A stretch of DNA of 64,000 nucleotides from JAADHI01 sp964451325 (GCA_964451325.1 CAYVHO010000001.1:186001-250000); one strand, 5' to 3'; shown: positions 8,474 through 16,168, counted from the first letter of the stretch. Notes: generated by a model not told the origin, from the sequence alone. Made by a program: numbers and translations.

Positions 8474-8696
8474 AATGGGGTCAGGTCTTTAAAATTGCAT
8501 AAAGAATCTCTTCAGATACTTTTATTCATGTGGCGAGACTTTTGAAAATAGAATATGGTAGAGCGATATGGGACGGACTGGCTAGTCAGTGCTTGCTCGC
8601 CAGGGGAGGCCGATCATCTCAATCTTCATTTTCCAACAATAAGTCGACTGCTTAATAAGAAAAACAAAACAGCAATTTTAAAGACCTGACCCCATT
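8474..8696. mobile_element. MITE-like repeat with 25-bp perfect terminal inverted repeats (copy A)
   Basis: A 223-bp non-coding element. Its left end (8474-8498) and right end (8672-8696) are perfect 25-bp inverted repeats built around GGGGTCAGGTCTTTAAAATT. The interior is non-coding. A second nearly full copy lies at 59882-60114 and an inverted partial copy at 59566-59661. Ends of this kind (AAAGACCTGACCCCATT) are familiar flanks of Y1/REP-associated transposase elements; the transposase link is inference. No transposase gene is present here. Confidence 0.75.
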
Positions 8697-8768
8697 TCCT
8701 GACTGGACCGACCCCATTTCCTGACTGGACCCCATTTCCTGACCCCATTTCCGCATGACCCCATTTCC
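8688..8768. repeat. short tandem array of GACCCCATTTCC
   Basis: Five copies of the 12-mer GACCCCATTTCC at 8688, 8710, 8728, 8741 and 8757 with irregular 1- to 10-base spacers, extending the right end of the 223-bp element. The pattern looks like repeated insertion or slippage of element ends, not a CRISPR. Confidence 0.8.
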
Positions 8769-8862
8769 TGGAAACACCCGGAGGTGGAGGGTTTGGGGAA
8801 AGCATTGTAATTTTTCCGACGAGCCGTTAAAATTCAGAGGACGGAAACAAAAGGATCAAAAG

Positions 8863-9072
8863 ATGAAAACAAACCTCAAACCTAAATTTGTTACTGAGGA
8901 AGACGGCACAAAAACCTCTGTCATTCTCAAGATGCAGGACTACGAAGACCTCTTGGAATATATGGAAGACCTTGAAGATGCCTGCGACCTGCTCAAAGCT
9001 GAAAATGAAGCCAGTGATTTCCTGCCTTACGAAGTTTTTCGTGAAAAATTCCTCACCGAGAAAAAAACTTGA
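8863..9072 (+). CDS. Phd/RelB-like antitoxin
   Basis: A 69-residue acidic protein (MKTNLKPKFVTEEDGTKTS..., then LKMQDYEDLLEYMEDLEDA and a PYEVFREKFL tail) with the look of Phd/RelB-type antitoxins: a short beta start, a helix with VILKMQDYEDLL, and an acidic toxin-binding tail. The ATG at 8863 has an AAGGATC Shine-Dalgarno. It lies directly upstream of a broken RelE-type toxin gene, so it may now be an orphan antitoxin. The open frame extends further upstream into repeat DNA but that part is not credible. Confidence 0.75.
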   Translation: MKTNLKPKFVTEEDGTKTSVILKMQDYEDLLEYMEDLEDACDLLKAENEASDFLPYEVFREKFLTEKKT

Positions 9073-9303
9073 GCTATCGCGTTCTTGTTGAAAAGCGCGT
9101 CAAAAAAGAAACACAGAAAATTCCCCACAGTGAGAAGGAAAAAATCGACCAGACCATTCTCTCCCTAGTGTCAAGTCAAGTGTGAAGAGGCGGCTACCGT
9201 ATCAGAATTGGAAATTACCGAGTGCTCTATAAATATCGACGACAAAAACAAAGTCGTCGATATTTATCGGATTAAATCTCGGAATGAACGAACATATAAA
9301 TAG
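9069..9303 (+). pseudogene. RelE-type toxin remnant
   Basis: Starts at TTG 9069 overlapping the antitoxin stop. The first 33 residues (MSYRVLVEKRVKKETQKIP...) are a RelE N-terminus. The central part is deleted and an in-frame TGA occurs at 9183. The same frame then resumes with the RelE core GGYRIRIGNYRVLYK, and after a one-base frameshift ends as IDDKNKVVDIYRIKSRNE in another frame, stopping at 9303. Three independent lesions mean it cannot make a functional ribosome-dependent RNase. Confidence 0.85.
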
Positions 9304-9319
9304 AACGACAGAGTAAGCA

Positions 9320-11122
9320 ATGAAATTTAATGGCTTCGGATTTTCAGGTTATCGCAGTATCGGGGATGAGCTCGTAAAAATTGCCCCCCTCAAAAAAATC
9401 AACCTCATCATCGGTCAGAATAACTCTGGCAAGTCAAATATCATCACCTTTCTAAAAAAACATTTGTCTCCTCTGCATAAACGAGTGAGAAACAGTCCCC
9501 AAACGAACCCCAGTTTTTCTGAAATTGACCGACATCTACCAAGTAAATCTGGAAGAACAAGAGTAGCCTTCCCTCTCAGACCAGAAGGAGAAGAACTTGA
9601 AACATATTTAGACCAAAAATTACCGAACGGACCCAATTATGGCAGCGATGACAGATTGCACAGAAGCCTACTAACAAAAATGGTAACATCAAAACCACTC
9701 CTTAAAAATGACGTCTATGCATGGTTTGTCTACGAATCTCCCACGCTCAACGGAAAATATGAGCTGTCGATTCCTAGTTCGATCAATGAAGTTCTCAAAG
9801 AGGACGAATGGCGCCAACTTTGGGCTAGGCTCACAGACAGGATGATTCGTAACGCCCCACACATGAGTGCGATGATCCCAGATGTCATTGACAAACTGCC
9901 GCCTCTTCCTGACCATATCCCACCCATAGAATTTATTCCTGCAATTAGAAAAATTGGCAAAGCAGAAACAAAACCTGACGACTACAGTGGACTTGGCATT
10001 ATTGAAAGACTCGCCAAAATCCAACATCCAGACCGTGAGCAACAATCACTAAAAAAAGATTTTGCCAGCATCAATCGATTCCTAAAAACTGTATTGGAGA
10101 ATGAAGAAACAACAATAGAGATCCCCCGGAAAGAGGACACGATTCTCGTCCACATGGACGGAAAGACCTTACCCCTTTCTTCACTGGGAACCGGAATACA
10201 CGAAGTCATTATTATTGCTGCTGCCGCGACCCTACTCAAAGAGTCTATCCTTTGCATTGAAGAACCTGAGCTCCATCTCCACCCATTGCTTCAGAGAAAA
10301 CTAATCAAATATCTTTCAGAAAACACATCAAATCAATACATCTTTACGACACATTCTGCCCATTTGCTGGATATTGACGGGGCAGAGGTATTTCATGTGA
10401 AATATGCTGATGGCGCAACAACAGTAGACGCGATTTCAACAACAAAAGAAAAATCGAATATTTGTCATGACCTTGGTTATAAAGCTTCGGACTTACTCCA
10501 AGCAAACTGCGTGATTTGGGTAGAGGGACCTTCTGATCGAATCTATATAAACCACTGGCTAAAAAGCATTGACGAATCGCTTGTTGAGGGGATTCACTAT
10601 TCAATCATGTTTTATGGTGGGAGATTATTCAGTCATCTTTCAGGCGAAGACAAAGAAGACCTCGACGATAATTTTGAAGATTTCATCTCAGTCCGAAAAC
10701 TAAACCGAAATGCCTGCATCGTTTTTGATAGCGATAAAGATTCGCCCAGAAAACATTTGACAAAAACGAAGAAACGACTTCAAAAAGAGTTTGACAAAGG
10801 ACCAGGATTTGCGTGGGTTACAGAAGGTCGAGAAATTGAAAACTATATTGCTCCAGAAATACTTGAGGAATGTATTCAAGCCGTTCATCCCAGTGCAAAG
10901 AAAATCATCGAAAAAAGTAAATGGTCTAATCTATTGAACTATCGCATGAACTATCGCAAAAAAAAGACCTCTAAAAATAGACCCGCCGATAAAGTTAAGG
11001 TCGCAAGACGTTATGTGGACAATTATCCGACTGATTTGAACGTTTTTGATCTAAATAAAATCATGAATAAATTAAAAATATTTATTCATGATTCGAATGG
11101 AATGAACAAGGAAACCCCATGA
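9320..11122 (+). CDS. OLD-family ATPase with TOPRIM nuclease domain
   Basis: A 600-residue protein. The N-terminal ABC/SMC-like ATPase has Walker A GQNNSGKS (residues 32-39), a signature-like SSLGTGIHE (287-295), Walker B ILCIEEPELHLHP (310-322) and a switch His in TTHSAHLLD. The C-terminal TOPRIM domain has VEGPSDR (Glu402, 401-407) and the acidic IVFDSDKDS (Asp470, Asp472). This is the OLD (overcoming lysogenization defect) endonuclease layout, as in phage-defence proteins. No UvrD-like helicase (GajB) is adjacent, so it is not Gabija. Its stop overlaps the start of the HEPN gene by 4 bases (ATGA), suggesting it works with the following HEPN/MNT pair. The region is AT-richer than the core genes. 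Confidence 0.88.
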   Translation: MKFNGFGFSGYRSIGDELVKIAPLKKINLIIGQNNSGKSNIITFLKKHLSPLHKRVRNSPQTNPSFSEIDRHLPSKSGRTRVAFPLRPEGEELETYLDQKLPNGPNYGSDDRLHRSLLTKMVTSKPLLKNDVYAWFVYESPTLNGKYELSIPSSINEVLKEDEWRQLWARLTDRMIRNAPHMSAMIPDVIDKLPPLPDHIPPIEFIPAIRKIGKAETKPDDYSGLGIIERLAKIQHPDREQQSLKKDFASINRFLKTVLENEETTIEIPRKEDTILVHMDGKTLPLSSLGTGIHEVIIIAAAATLLKESILCIEEPELHLHPLLQRKLIKYLSENTSNQYIFTTHSAHLLDIDGAEVFHVKYADGATTVDAISTTKEKSNICHDLGYKASDLLQANCVIWVEGPSDRIYINHWLKSIDESLVEGIHYSIMFYGGRLFSHLSGEDKEDLDDNFEDFISVRKLNRNACIVFDSDKDSPRKHLTKTKKRLQKEFDKGPGFAWVTEGREIENYIAPEILEECIQAVHPSAKKIIEKSKWSNLLNYRMNYRKKKTSKNRPADKVKVARRYVDNYPTDLNVFDLNKIMNKLKIFIHDSNGMNKETP

Positions 11123-11538
11123 CAAACCAAGACATCCGATGGATTCAGCGCTTTAATAGTTTTTCGAAAGCCCTCAAACAACTCACCAAATTCATCGAAA
11201 AAAAAGAACTGAATGAACTTGAGGCGCAAGGGCTCGTGAAATCTTTTGAATACACGCATGAGTTGGCGTGGAAGACCTTGAAAGATTTTTTGGAAAATCG
11301 AGGCAATAAAGATATTTATGGTTCTAAAGATGCGACGAGAGAGGCCTTCAACCTTGATTTAATTTCAGACGGCGAAATCTGGATGGAAATGATTAAAAGC
11401 CGAAATGAAACGGCCCACACCTACAACGAGGAAACAACTCAAAAAATCACAAAAGCCATCTTCGCGCACTACTATCATGCTTTTACAGACTTGCAGAAGA
11501 AACTCGATCCATTAAAAATAAAAGAAGAACAATCATGA
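11119..11538 (+). CDS. HEPN-domain HepT-like (HI0074 family) protein
   Basis: A 139-residue helical protein of the HI0074 'nucleotidyltransferase substrate-binding' family, related to the HepT toxin. The RX4HXY motif is exact: RNETAHTY (Arg95, His100, Tyr102), the RNase active site of HEPN toxins and the tyrosine that MntA partners AMPylate in characterised HepT/MntA systems. The first helix has FSKALKQLTKFIEKK and the second EYTHELAWKTLKDFLEN, both typical of the family. Overlaps the OLD gene (4 bases) and the MNT gene (4 bases), so all three are translationally coupled. Confidence 0.9.
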   Translation: MTNQDIRWIQRFNSFSKALKQLTKFIEKKELNELEAQGLVKSFEYTHELAWKTLKDFLENRGNKDIYGSKDATREAFNLDLISDGEIWMEMIKSRNETAHTYNEETTQKITKAIFAHYYHAFTDLQKKLDPLKIKEEQS

Positions 11539-12296
11539 AATACGGTCTGAAAGAAGAAACGGTCGAAAAAATCAATCACGTTTTTTCTCACTATGCTCAA
11601 CTTGAAAAAGTCATGCTTTACGGCTCCCGCGCTAGGGGTAATTTTAAAAATGGTTCGGATATTGATCTGACTTTTCACGGAGAAAACCTAAACCTTTCAA
11701 TCCTCAGCAAAATCGACAATGAACTCGACGATTTGCTCTTGCCTTATAGTTTTGATCTTTCGATTTTTAAACACATCGACAATGCGGATCTGATTGCCCA
11801 TATCAAACAAGTCGGCATTGTTTTTTACGAAAAGGGCCAAAACACTTTCAAGATGACTTCAAAAGTCTCAAACGCCATAAGCACCCACGCACAAACCGAA
11901 GACCCTTATGAATGCTGTGGACTGCTCGCCGGGAAAAACGGCATCGCCACTGAAATCTATGAAATCACCAATCTGCCTTCGGACGATCCTTCGATTGTGG
12001 ATTTAAAGGTGCCGGCAGATCGTACTTTGCGTTATGTGATGGACCCGAAACAGCAAATCACCGCTTTTAAAAAAATGCGGGAAAACAGCACAGAACTGGT
12101 GGCGATTTATCATTCTCACACCCACAGCCCGGCCTATCCTTCAGAAACCGACATTCGCCTCGCTTTTTATCCCGATGTGCACTATTTGATTGTCTCTCTG
12201 GAAAACAAAAATAAACCACAGATCCGAGCCTTTCGCATTGTGAATGAAAAAGTCAGTGAAGAAGAAGTTGTTTTGACTGAGTCTTCAAATCAATAG
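11535..12296 (+). CDS. MntA-like nucleotidyltransferase fused to a JAMM/MPN metalloprotease
   Basis: A 253-residue two-domain protein. Residues 1-105 are a minimal nucleotidyltransferase: GSRARG (30-35), SDIDL (Asp42, Asp44) and a third acid in YSFDLSIF (Asp74). Residues 107-253 are a JAB1/MPN (M67-like) metalloprotease with a complete JAMM set: Glu126 in YECCGLLAG, His193-x-His195 in YHSHTHS, Ser203 and Asp206 in YPSETDIRLA. A methionine sits exactly at the junction (Met107, ATG at 11853) but has no convincing Shine-Dalgarno, so the second domain may be an absorbed downstream gene. The partner HEPN gene overlaps by 4 bases. MNT antitoxins silence HEPN toxins by adenylylation; what the protease does here is unknown. 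Confidence 0.88.
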   Translation: MKYGLKEETVEKINHVFSHYAQLEKVMLYGSRARGNFKNGSDIDLTFHGENLNLSILSKIDNELDDLLLPYSFDLSIFKHIDNADLIAHIKQVGIVFYEKGQNTFKMTSKVSNAISTHAQTEDPYECCGLLAGKNGIATEIYEITNLPSDDPSIVDLKVPADRTLRYVMDPKQQITAFKKMRENSTELVAIYHSHTHSPAYPSETDIRLAFYPDVHYLIVSLENKNKPQIRAFRIVNEKVSEEEVVLTESSNQ

Positions 12297-12316
12297 ACCA
12301 TCTTCCACGCGCCGTC

Positions 12317-12336
12317 ATTCCCGCGAAAGCGGGAAT
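12317..12336. repeat. REP-like hairpin ATTCCCGC-GAAA-GCGGGAAT
   Basis: Perfect 8-bp stem with a GAAA loop, 20 bases after the end of the MNT-JAMM gene. Related palindromes with the same CGTCATTCC...GGAATGACG core occur at 36966-36993 and 18085-18130, so this is a dispersed extragenic palindrome of the genome. It may also end the upstream transcript. Confidence 0.6.
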
Positions 12337-12419
12337 CCACAGGCACTGAAATCAACGACGTAATCTTGAAACATTTCGCTTCTACACATCTGTTTGAAAT
12401 TATGATAGGATTCCGCTCC

Positions 12420-13436
12420 ATGAAACGGTGTCGCGGATATCTCTTTTCCTTAAGTTTTTCCTTCTTTTTTTTCGTGCTTTTTTTGCAGAACGCCTCTGCT
12501 GAAATTGACTCGCAAAAAAAGGCCGACCCTTTTACACGGGACGAGTGTCGCTACTGCCACAAAGGGCCGCAAAAGCACCAGATTGACGATACAAAAGGCC
12601 CTTGGTGTGTGCCCTGTCATCGGCAGCACAATGTCGGTACGACCCTGGGTCTAAAAACTTATTTCAAGCAGTTAAAGCGACTGGGCAGTGAAACGACAGG
12701 AAATGACCTCAACGACAGCTTTATTTTGCAAAAGATGATCCTGATTCCGGCAGGTGAGTTTATTATGGGTGAAGACTTTACAAAAAAAAGCCTTGGGCCG
12801 CGCCATACTGTTTATCTGGATGATTTTTATATCGACCAGTATCATGTCACCAATCTCTATTATCAAACCTTTGTAAACGAAACACGACGGCAAGCCCCTC
12901 CCCACTGGAAGGGACAACAACACCCCAGGACCATCGCCAATCATCCCGTCGCTTTTGTCTCTTGGTATGATGCCGCGGCTTACTGCGATTGGGCAGGAAA
13001 GCGTCTCCCCGATGAAGCTGAATGGGAAAAAGCAGCCCGGGGAACAGATGGACGCATGTTTCCCTGGGGAAAAAAACACCTTAAAAATCATTCGAATATC
13101 CAACAAGAGAAGATTAAAGACACGACGATCGTCAATCGCTATCCGCAAGGGAAAAGTCCCTACGGCCTTTATGATATGGCGGGTAACCTTTTTCAATGGA
13201 CTTCAAGCTGGTTTCTGCCTTATCCGAATAATAAGGTCCCTCACCCCAATTTTGGCAAAACGTTAAGAGTCTTGCGCGGAGGATCTTTTTATGATTGCAG
13301 CAATTATCGCTGTGGCATATCATTCCAGACCTTTAACCGTATTTCATTATTACCACAAACCCGTGCCATTTCTGCGGGGTTTCGATGTGCAAAACCCGCA
13401 AGATCTGATCACAATCCAGGAAAAGAAAATCAGTAA
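12420..13436 (+). CDS. exported di-CxxCH protein with FGE/SUMF1-like domain
   Basis: 338 residues from ATG 12420. Signal peptide (residues 1-27, MKRCRGYLFSLSF... to NASA) followed by two c-type heme motifs, CRYCH (43-47) and CVPCH (63-67), then a formylglycine-generating-enzyme/sulfatase-modifying domain (about 105-325: MILIPAGEFIMGED, NHPVAFVSWYDAAAYCDWAGKRLPDEAEWE, GLYDMAGNLFQW, RGGSF, GFRCAKP). It has a Cys pair in YDCSNYRC (Cys293, Cys298) with the C-x4-C spacing of the copper-binding cysteines of true FGE. Most bacterial SUMF1 proteins lack them. Function unknown; a periplasmic redox or modification role is inference. An upstream TTG (12366) start is less likely. Confidence 0.82.
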   Translation: MKRCRGYLFSLSFSFFFFVLFLQNASAEIDSQKKADPFTRDECRYCHKGPQKHQIDDTKGPWCVPCHRQHNVGTTLGLKTYFKQLKRLGSETTGNDLNDSFILQKMILIPAGEFIMGEDFTKKSLGPRHTVYLDDFYIDQYHVTNLYYQTFVNETRRQAPPHWKGQQHPRTIANHPVAFVSWYDAAAYCDWAGKRLPDEAEWEKAARGTDGRMFPWGKKHLKNHSNIQQEKIKDTTIVNRYPQGKSPYGLYDMAGNLFQWTSSWFLPYPNNKVPHPNFGKTLRVLRGGSFYDCSNYRCGISFQTFNRISLLPQTRAISAGFRCAKPARSDHNPGKENQ

Positions 13437-13456
13437 CGATTAGGAGAACACGTATC

Positions 13457-13936
13457 ATGTATACAAAAATCATCTTGGGCCTCTTTTCAGTGTTTCTACT
13501 CATGCCCACTCAAGCGCATGCAGCAGAATCCCACTGGGCCTTATTTGGACAAGAAAAATTGTTCGATCACTATTACGATCAAAACAACTTTATGCGAAAC
13601 AAGGAAAATATCATCGGGGTTTGGGTCAAAGTGGTACCAAAAACCCAGGAAGCCATCGACGACCTGCTCAAATCCCGCAGACTACGCGCCTTTCTGATGG
13701 ACGGTTATGAGGACTATCAATTTACGGTCTCGGCAATAGAAATCGATTGCAGCAATAAGATGCGGGCCATGATGGAAAGTCGTGACTATGGCAAACTGGG
13801 CCGGGTTCTGGACAAGGTCGGCGCGGTTACGCGAAACTGGCGGTCCATCAACCCAGAGGATCATCCCTATGCTTTTTACCTTAAAATACTCTGTAAAAAA
13901 CAAGCCAATAAGAAAAAAGTGCCTGCTTCTCCTTAA
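13457..13936 (+). CDS. exported protein, surface-adhesin-E-like
   Basis: A 159-residue secreted protein with a clear signal peptide (MYTKIILGLFSVFLLMPTQAHA, cleavage near 22). The mature part starts WALFGQEKLFDHYYDQNN, has a WVKVVPKT beta segment and two cysteines (in EIDCSNKMRA and ILCKKQ) likely to form a disulfide. The pattern resembles the 'surface-adhesin protein E' family of small periplasmic proteins, but this is a weak match by eye. It follows the FGE-like gene by 20 bases with an AGGAGA Shine-Dalgarno, so both may be co-expressed. Confidence 0.65.
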   Translation: MYTKIILGLFSVFLLMPTQAHAAESHWALFGQEKLFDHYYDQNNFMRNKENIIGVWVKVVPKTQEAIDDLLKSRRLRAFLMDGYEDYQFTVSAIEIDCSNKMRAMMESRDYGKLGRVLDKVGAVTRNWRSINPEDHPYAFYLKILCKKQANKKKVPASP

Positions 13937-14059
13937 TAATGGAGAGGGACGAGCCTTGTGAGGGAGCGCATCTTTATTCAAAGCCCTTATGCAATTGAAT
14001 AATTACAAATAATCTTTATTATTTAAAATGAGACCCCGTTTCAGGTAAAATAGCGCTAC

Positions 14060-15778
14060 ATGTCAAAAATACACAAACAAATAGAAACCGATACCCTGCT
14101 TTCCGCGAGTATCATGAAACACCGCCTCAAAGGCATCATGATACTCGACTTATCGGGGGAGATTAAAGTCGTCAATGAAGCCTTTTCTAAAATCACAGGT
14201 TATTCCGACGAAGAAGTCCTTGGAAAAATTCCAAGCTTTCTTTATTCGGGCCGACAGGGTGAACATTTTCACAAAAAGATGTGGCACCAGCTCAGCGCGG
14301 ATGCAGAATGGCAAGGCGAGATTTGGAATCGTCGCAAGAATGGCACGATCTACCCTGAATGGCTCAGCATAAGCGGTATTCCAAATGAGACCGGAGAAAT
14401 CACGCACTATGTCGCCATTTTTTCAGATATCACCGAAAGAAAACTCTCAGAAGAACGGCTGGTTTATCTTGCCCACCACGATATCTTGACTGATCTACCC
14501 AATCACCGTCTGCTCAAAGAACGACTGATTCAAGGCATCAAGCAGGCCGAACGCAAAGAACAAAAGCTGGCCATTCTTTCAATTGATCTCGATCACTTCA
14601 AACAAGTCAACGAAGCCTTTGGACGTGCCGTAGGCGACGAATTACTGATTACGGTCGCCAGGCGACTCAAAAGCACCGTACGCGACTCAGACACCATCTC
14701 ACGTCTTTCAGGAGATACTTTTGCAATTTTACTGGCCGAAAGCAGCGAAATCGAACACACCGCAACCATCGCACAAAAAATTCTTCACCTGCTTTCAACA
14801 CCCATCACCCTGAATGGTCATCGTCCCATCATCATCACGGGGAGCATCGGGGTCAGCCTCTACCCCGAAGACGGCACAAACAGTGAAAGCCTCTTCACCC
14901 ATGCCGAACAAGCCATGACGCGTGTCAAAAACCAAGGACGTAACGGCTATAAATTTTATTCGGAAGAAATTGGCACCCGCTCGCTGGAGCGCATTGAGTT
15001 AAAAATGGCCATTCGCAAGGCCCTGGAGCGAGATGAGTTTGAGCTTTATTATCAACCTAAATTAGATCTAAAAACAGGAGAAATTACCTGTTTGGAGTCC
15101 CTCATTCGTTGGCGACACCCCGAAAAGGGCTTGATTCTACCTGCCGCCTTTATTCCGATGGCAGAAGAAACCAACCTGATCATTCCCATTGGAGAATGGG
15201 GTCTTCGTGTTGCCTGTGAACAATCCAGACGCTGGCGCGACAAAGGGCTTCCCCCGCTGCGGATCGCTGTGAATTTTTCAGCCCGTCAGTTTCAGCAGGA
15301 AAATTTATTAGAAAATGTCCGCACCGTGCTTCAAGAGACAAAACTCGAACCGGAGTCTCTTGAGCTTGAAATCACAGAAAGCATCGCAATGAATCAAGTG
15401 GACAAAGGCATTAAAACCATGAACAAACTCAATGAACTTGGGGTGCGACTAGCCATTGACGACTTTGGTATCGGCTATTCATCGCTCGGATATTTGAGGC
15501 AATTCCCTGTGCACACGCTCAAAGTGGACCAGTCTTTTGTCAAAAACCTACCACAAAATAAGGACGATGCGGCCATTACGGCGGCCATCATCGCCATGGG
15601 GCACAATCTAAACCTTGAAGTAATTGCGGAAGGTGTTGAAACAAAAAGTGAACTGGCATTTCTGCAAGCACATCATTGCGACGGCGTACAGGGCTTCTAT
15701 CTCAGCAAGCCGCTTCCGGCAGAAGAACTCGAAGCCTTCTTAAAAAGGGGAACATACAAAAGCTTGCTCAAAGCATGA
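14060..15778 (+). CDS. PAS-GGDEF-EAL c-di-GMP protein, probable phosphodiesterase
   Basis: 572 residues without membrane segments. The PAS domain is about 20-127 (NEAFSKITGYSDEEVLGK, YVAIFSDITERK). The GGDEF domain is about 135-300, but its signature is SGDTF (217-221), so cyclase activity is probably lost; substrate contacts such as DLDHFKQVNE remain. The EAL domain is about 320-560 and complete: ESLIRWRHP (Glu346), AVNFSARQF, LEITES, IDDFGIGYSSLGYL, LKVDQSFV, AEGVET. It should therefore hydrolyse c-di-GMP, with the degenerate GGDEF possibly binding GTP as a regulator and the PAS sensing a ligand. Monocistronic. Confidence 0.93.
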   Translation: MSKIHKQIETDTLLSASIMKHRLKGIMILDLSGEIKVVNEAFSKITGYSDEEVLGKIPSFLYSGRQGEHFHKKMWHQLSADAEWQGEIWNRRKNGTIYPEWLSISGIPNETGEITHYVAIFSDITERKLSEERLVYLAHHDILTDLPNHRLLKERLIQGIKQAERKEQKLAILSIDLDHFKQVNEAFGRAVGDELLITVARRLKSTVRDSDTISRLSGDTFAILLAESSEIEHTATIAQKILHLLSTPITLNGHRPIIITGSIGVSLYPEDGTNSESLFTHAEQAMTRVKNQGRNGYKFYSEEIGTRSLERIELKMAIRKALERDEFELYYQPKLDLKTGEITCLESLIRWRHPEKGLILPAAFIPMAEETNLIIPIGEWGLRVACEQSRRWRDKGLPPLRIAVNFSARQFQQENLLENVRTVLQETKLEPESLELEITESIAMNQVDKGIKTMNKLNELGVRLAIDDFGIGYSSLGYLRQFPVHTLKVDQSFVKNLPQNKDDAAITAAIIAMGHNLNLEVIAEGVETKSELAFLQAHHCDGVQGFYLSKPLPAEELEAFLKRGTYKSLLKA

Positions 15779-15799
15779 ACAGCCCTTGCATGAAAATCA

Positions 15800-15823
15800 G
15801 GCCCGGCACCAATTGCCAGGGCC
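15800..15823. terminator. hairpin between convergent genes
   Basis: GGCCC-GGCA ... TGCC-A-GGGCC stem with one bulge, lying between the 3' ends of the EAL gene (15778) and the ABM-domain gene (15842). Position suggests a shared terminator, but no T-run follows on either side. Confidence 0.35.
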
Positions 15824-15841
15824 AGACAAAAAACCATCCGA

Positions 15842-16168
15842 TCAGTGATCGACGGGGCAACCTCCGGTGACGGGAGCAGAAGGTTCATCGCCATAAACTT
15901 CATGGCTTGGCCGACCGGCCAAAATCGTTTCTTTTCCCCAATTTGTCACCTGAGCAAAAGCATCTGATTGAATAAAAGCATCAAAGGTTTCGCGTGTTTC
16001 CCATTCAGAAACAATCAAATAAGAGCGGCCCTGAAAGACATCTTTGTAAAGGTTCGTCTTTGTGTGTCCCGGAGTCTCGGTCATCACACCCAGCACTATG
16101 GCAAATTTTTTCTCAAAGGGTGCTTCCTTACCTTCTAATACCGCATAATTCATACCAACTGTTACCAT
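15842..16168 (-). CDS. antibiotic-biosynthesis-monooxygenase (ABM) domain protein
   Basis: A 108-residue small ferredoxin-fold protein. Visible features: an N-terminal strand MVTVGMNYAVLEGKEAPFEKKF, a central YLIVSEWETRETFDAFIQSDAF (the ABM hallmark) and a C-terminal tail ending GGCPVDH. ABM proteins include small quinol monooxygenases and heme-degrading enzymes; the Cys-Pro-Val-Asp-His tail could bind metal or heme but that is inference. Divergent from the SLT lipoprotein gene across a 180-base promoter region. Confidence 0.75.
   Translation of the reverse strand: MVTVGMNYAVLEGKEAPFEKKFAIVLGVMTETPGHTKTNLYKDVFQGRSYLIVSEWETRETFDAFIQSDAFAQVTNWGKETILAGRPSHEVYGDEPSAPVTGGCPVDH

Noticed and set aside
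8688..8768. CRISPR array
   Set aside because: The five 12-bp units have irregular 1- to 10-base spacers and derive from the end of a mobile repeat; no cas genes are present.
8755..8862. N-terminal extension of the RelB-like antitoxin
   Set aside because: It runs through the GACCCCATTTCC repeat; the ATG at 8863 has its own Shine-Dalgarno.
9320..12296. Gabija or Septu system
   Set aside because: The OLD protein could suggest GajA, but no UvrD-like helicase is adjacent; the partner genes are HEPN and MNT-JAMM.
12672..13196. 174-residue open frame antisense to the FGE-like gene
   Set aside because: Mirror frame of a gene with clear signal peptide, heme motifs and FGE blocks.
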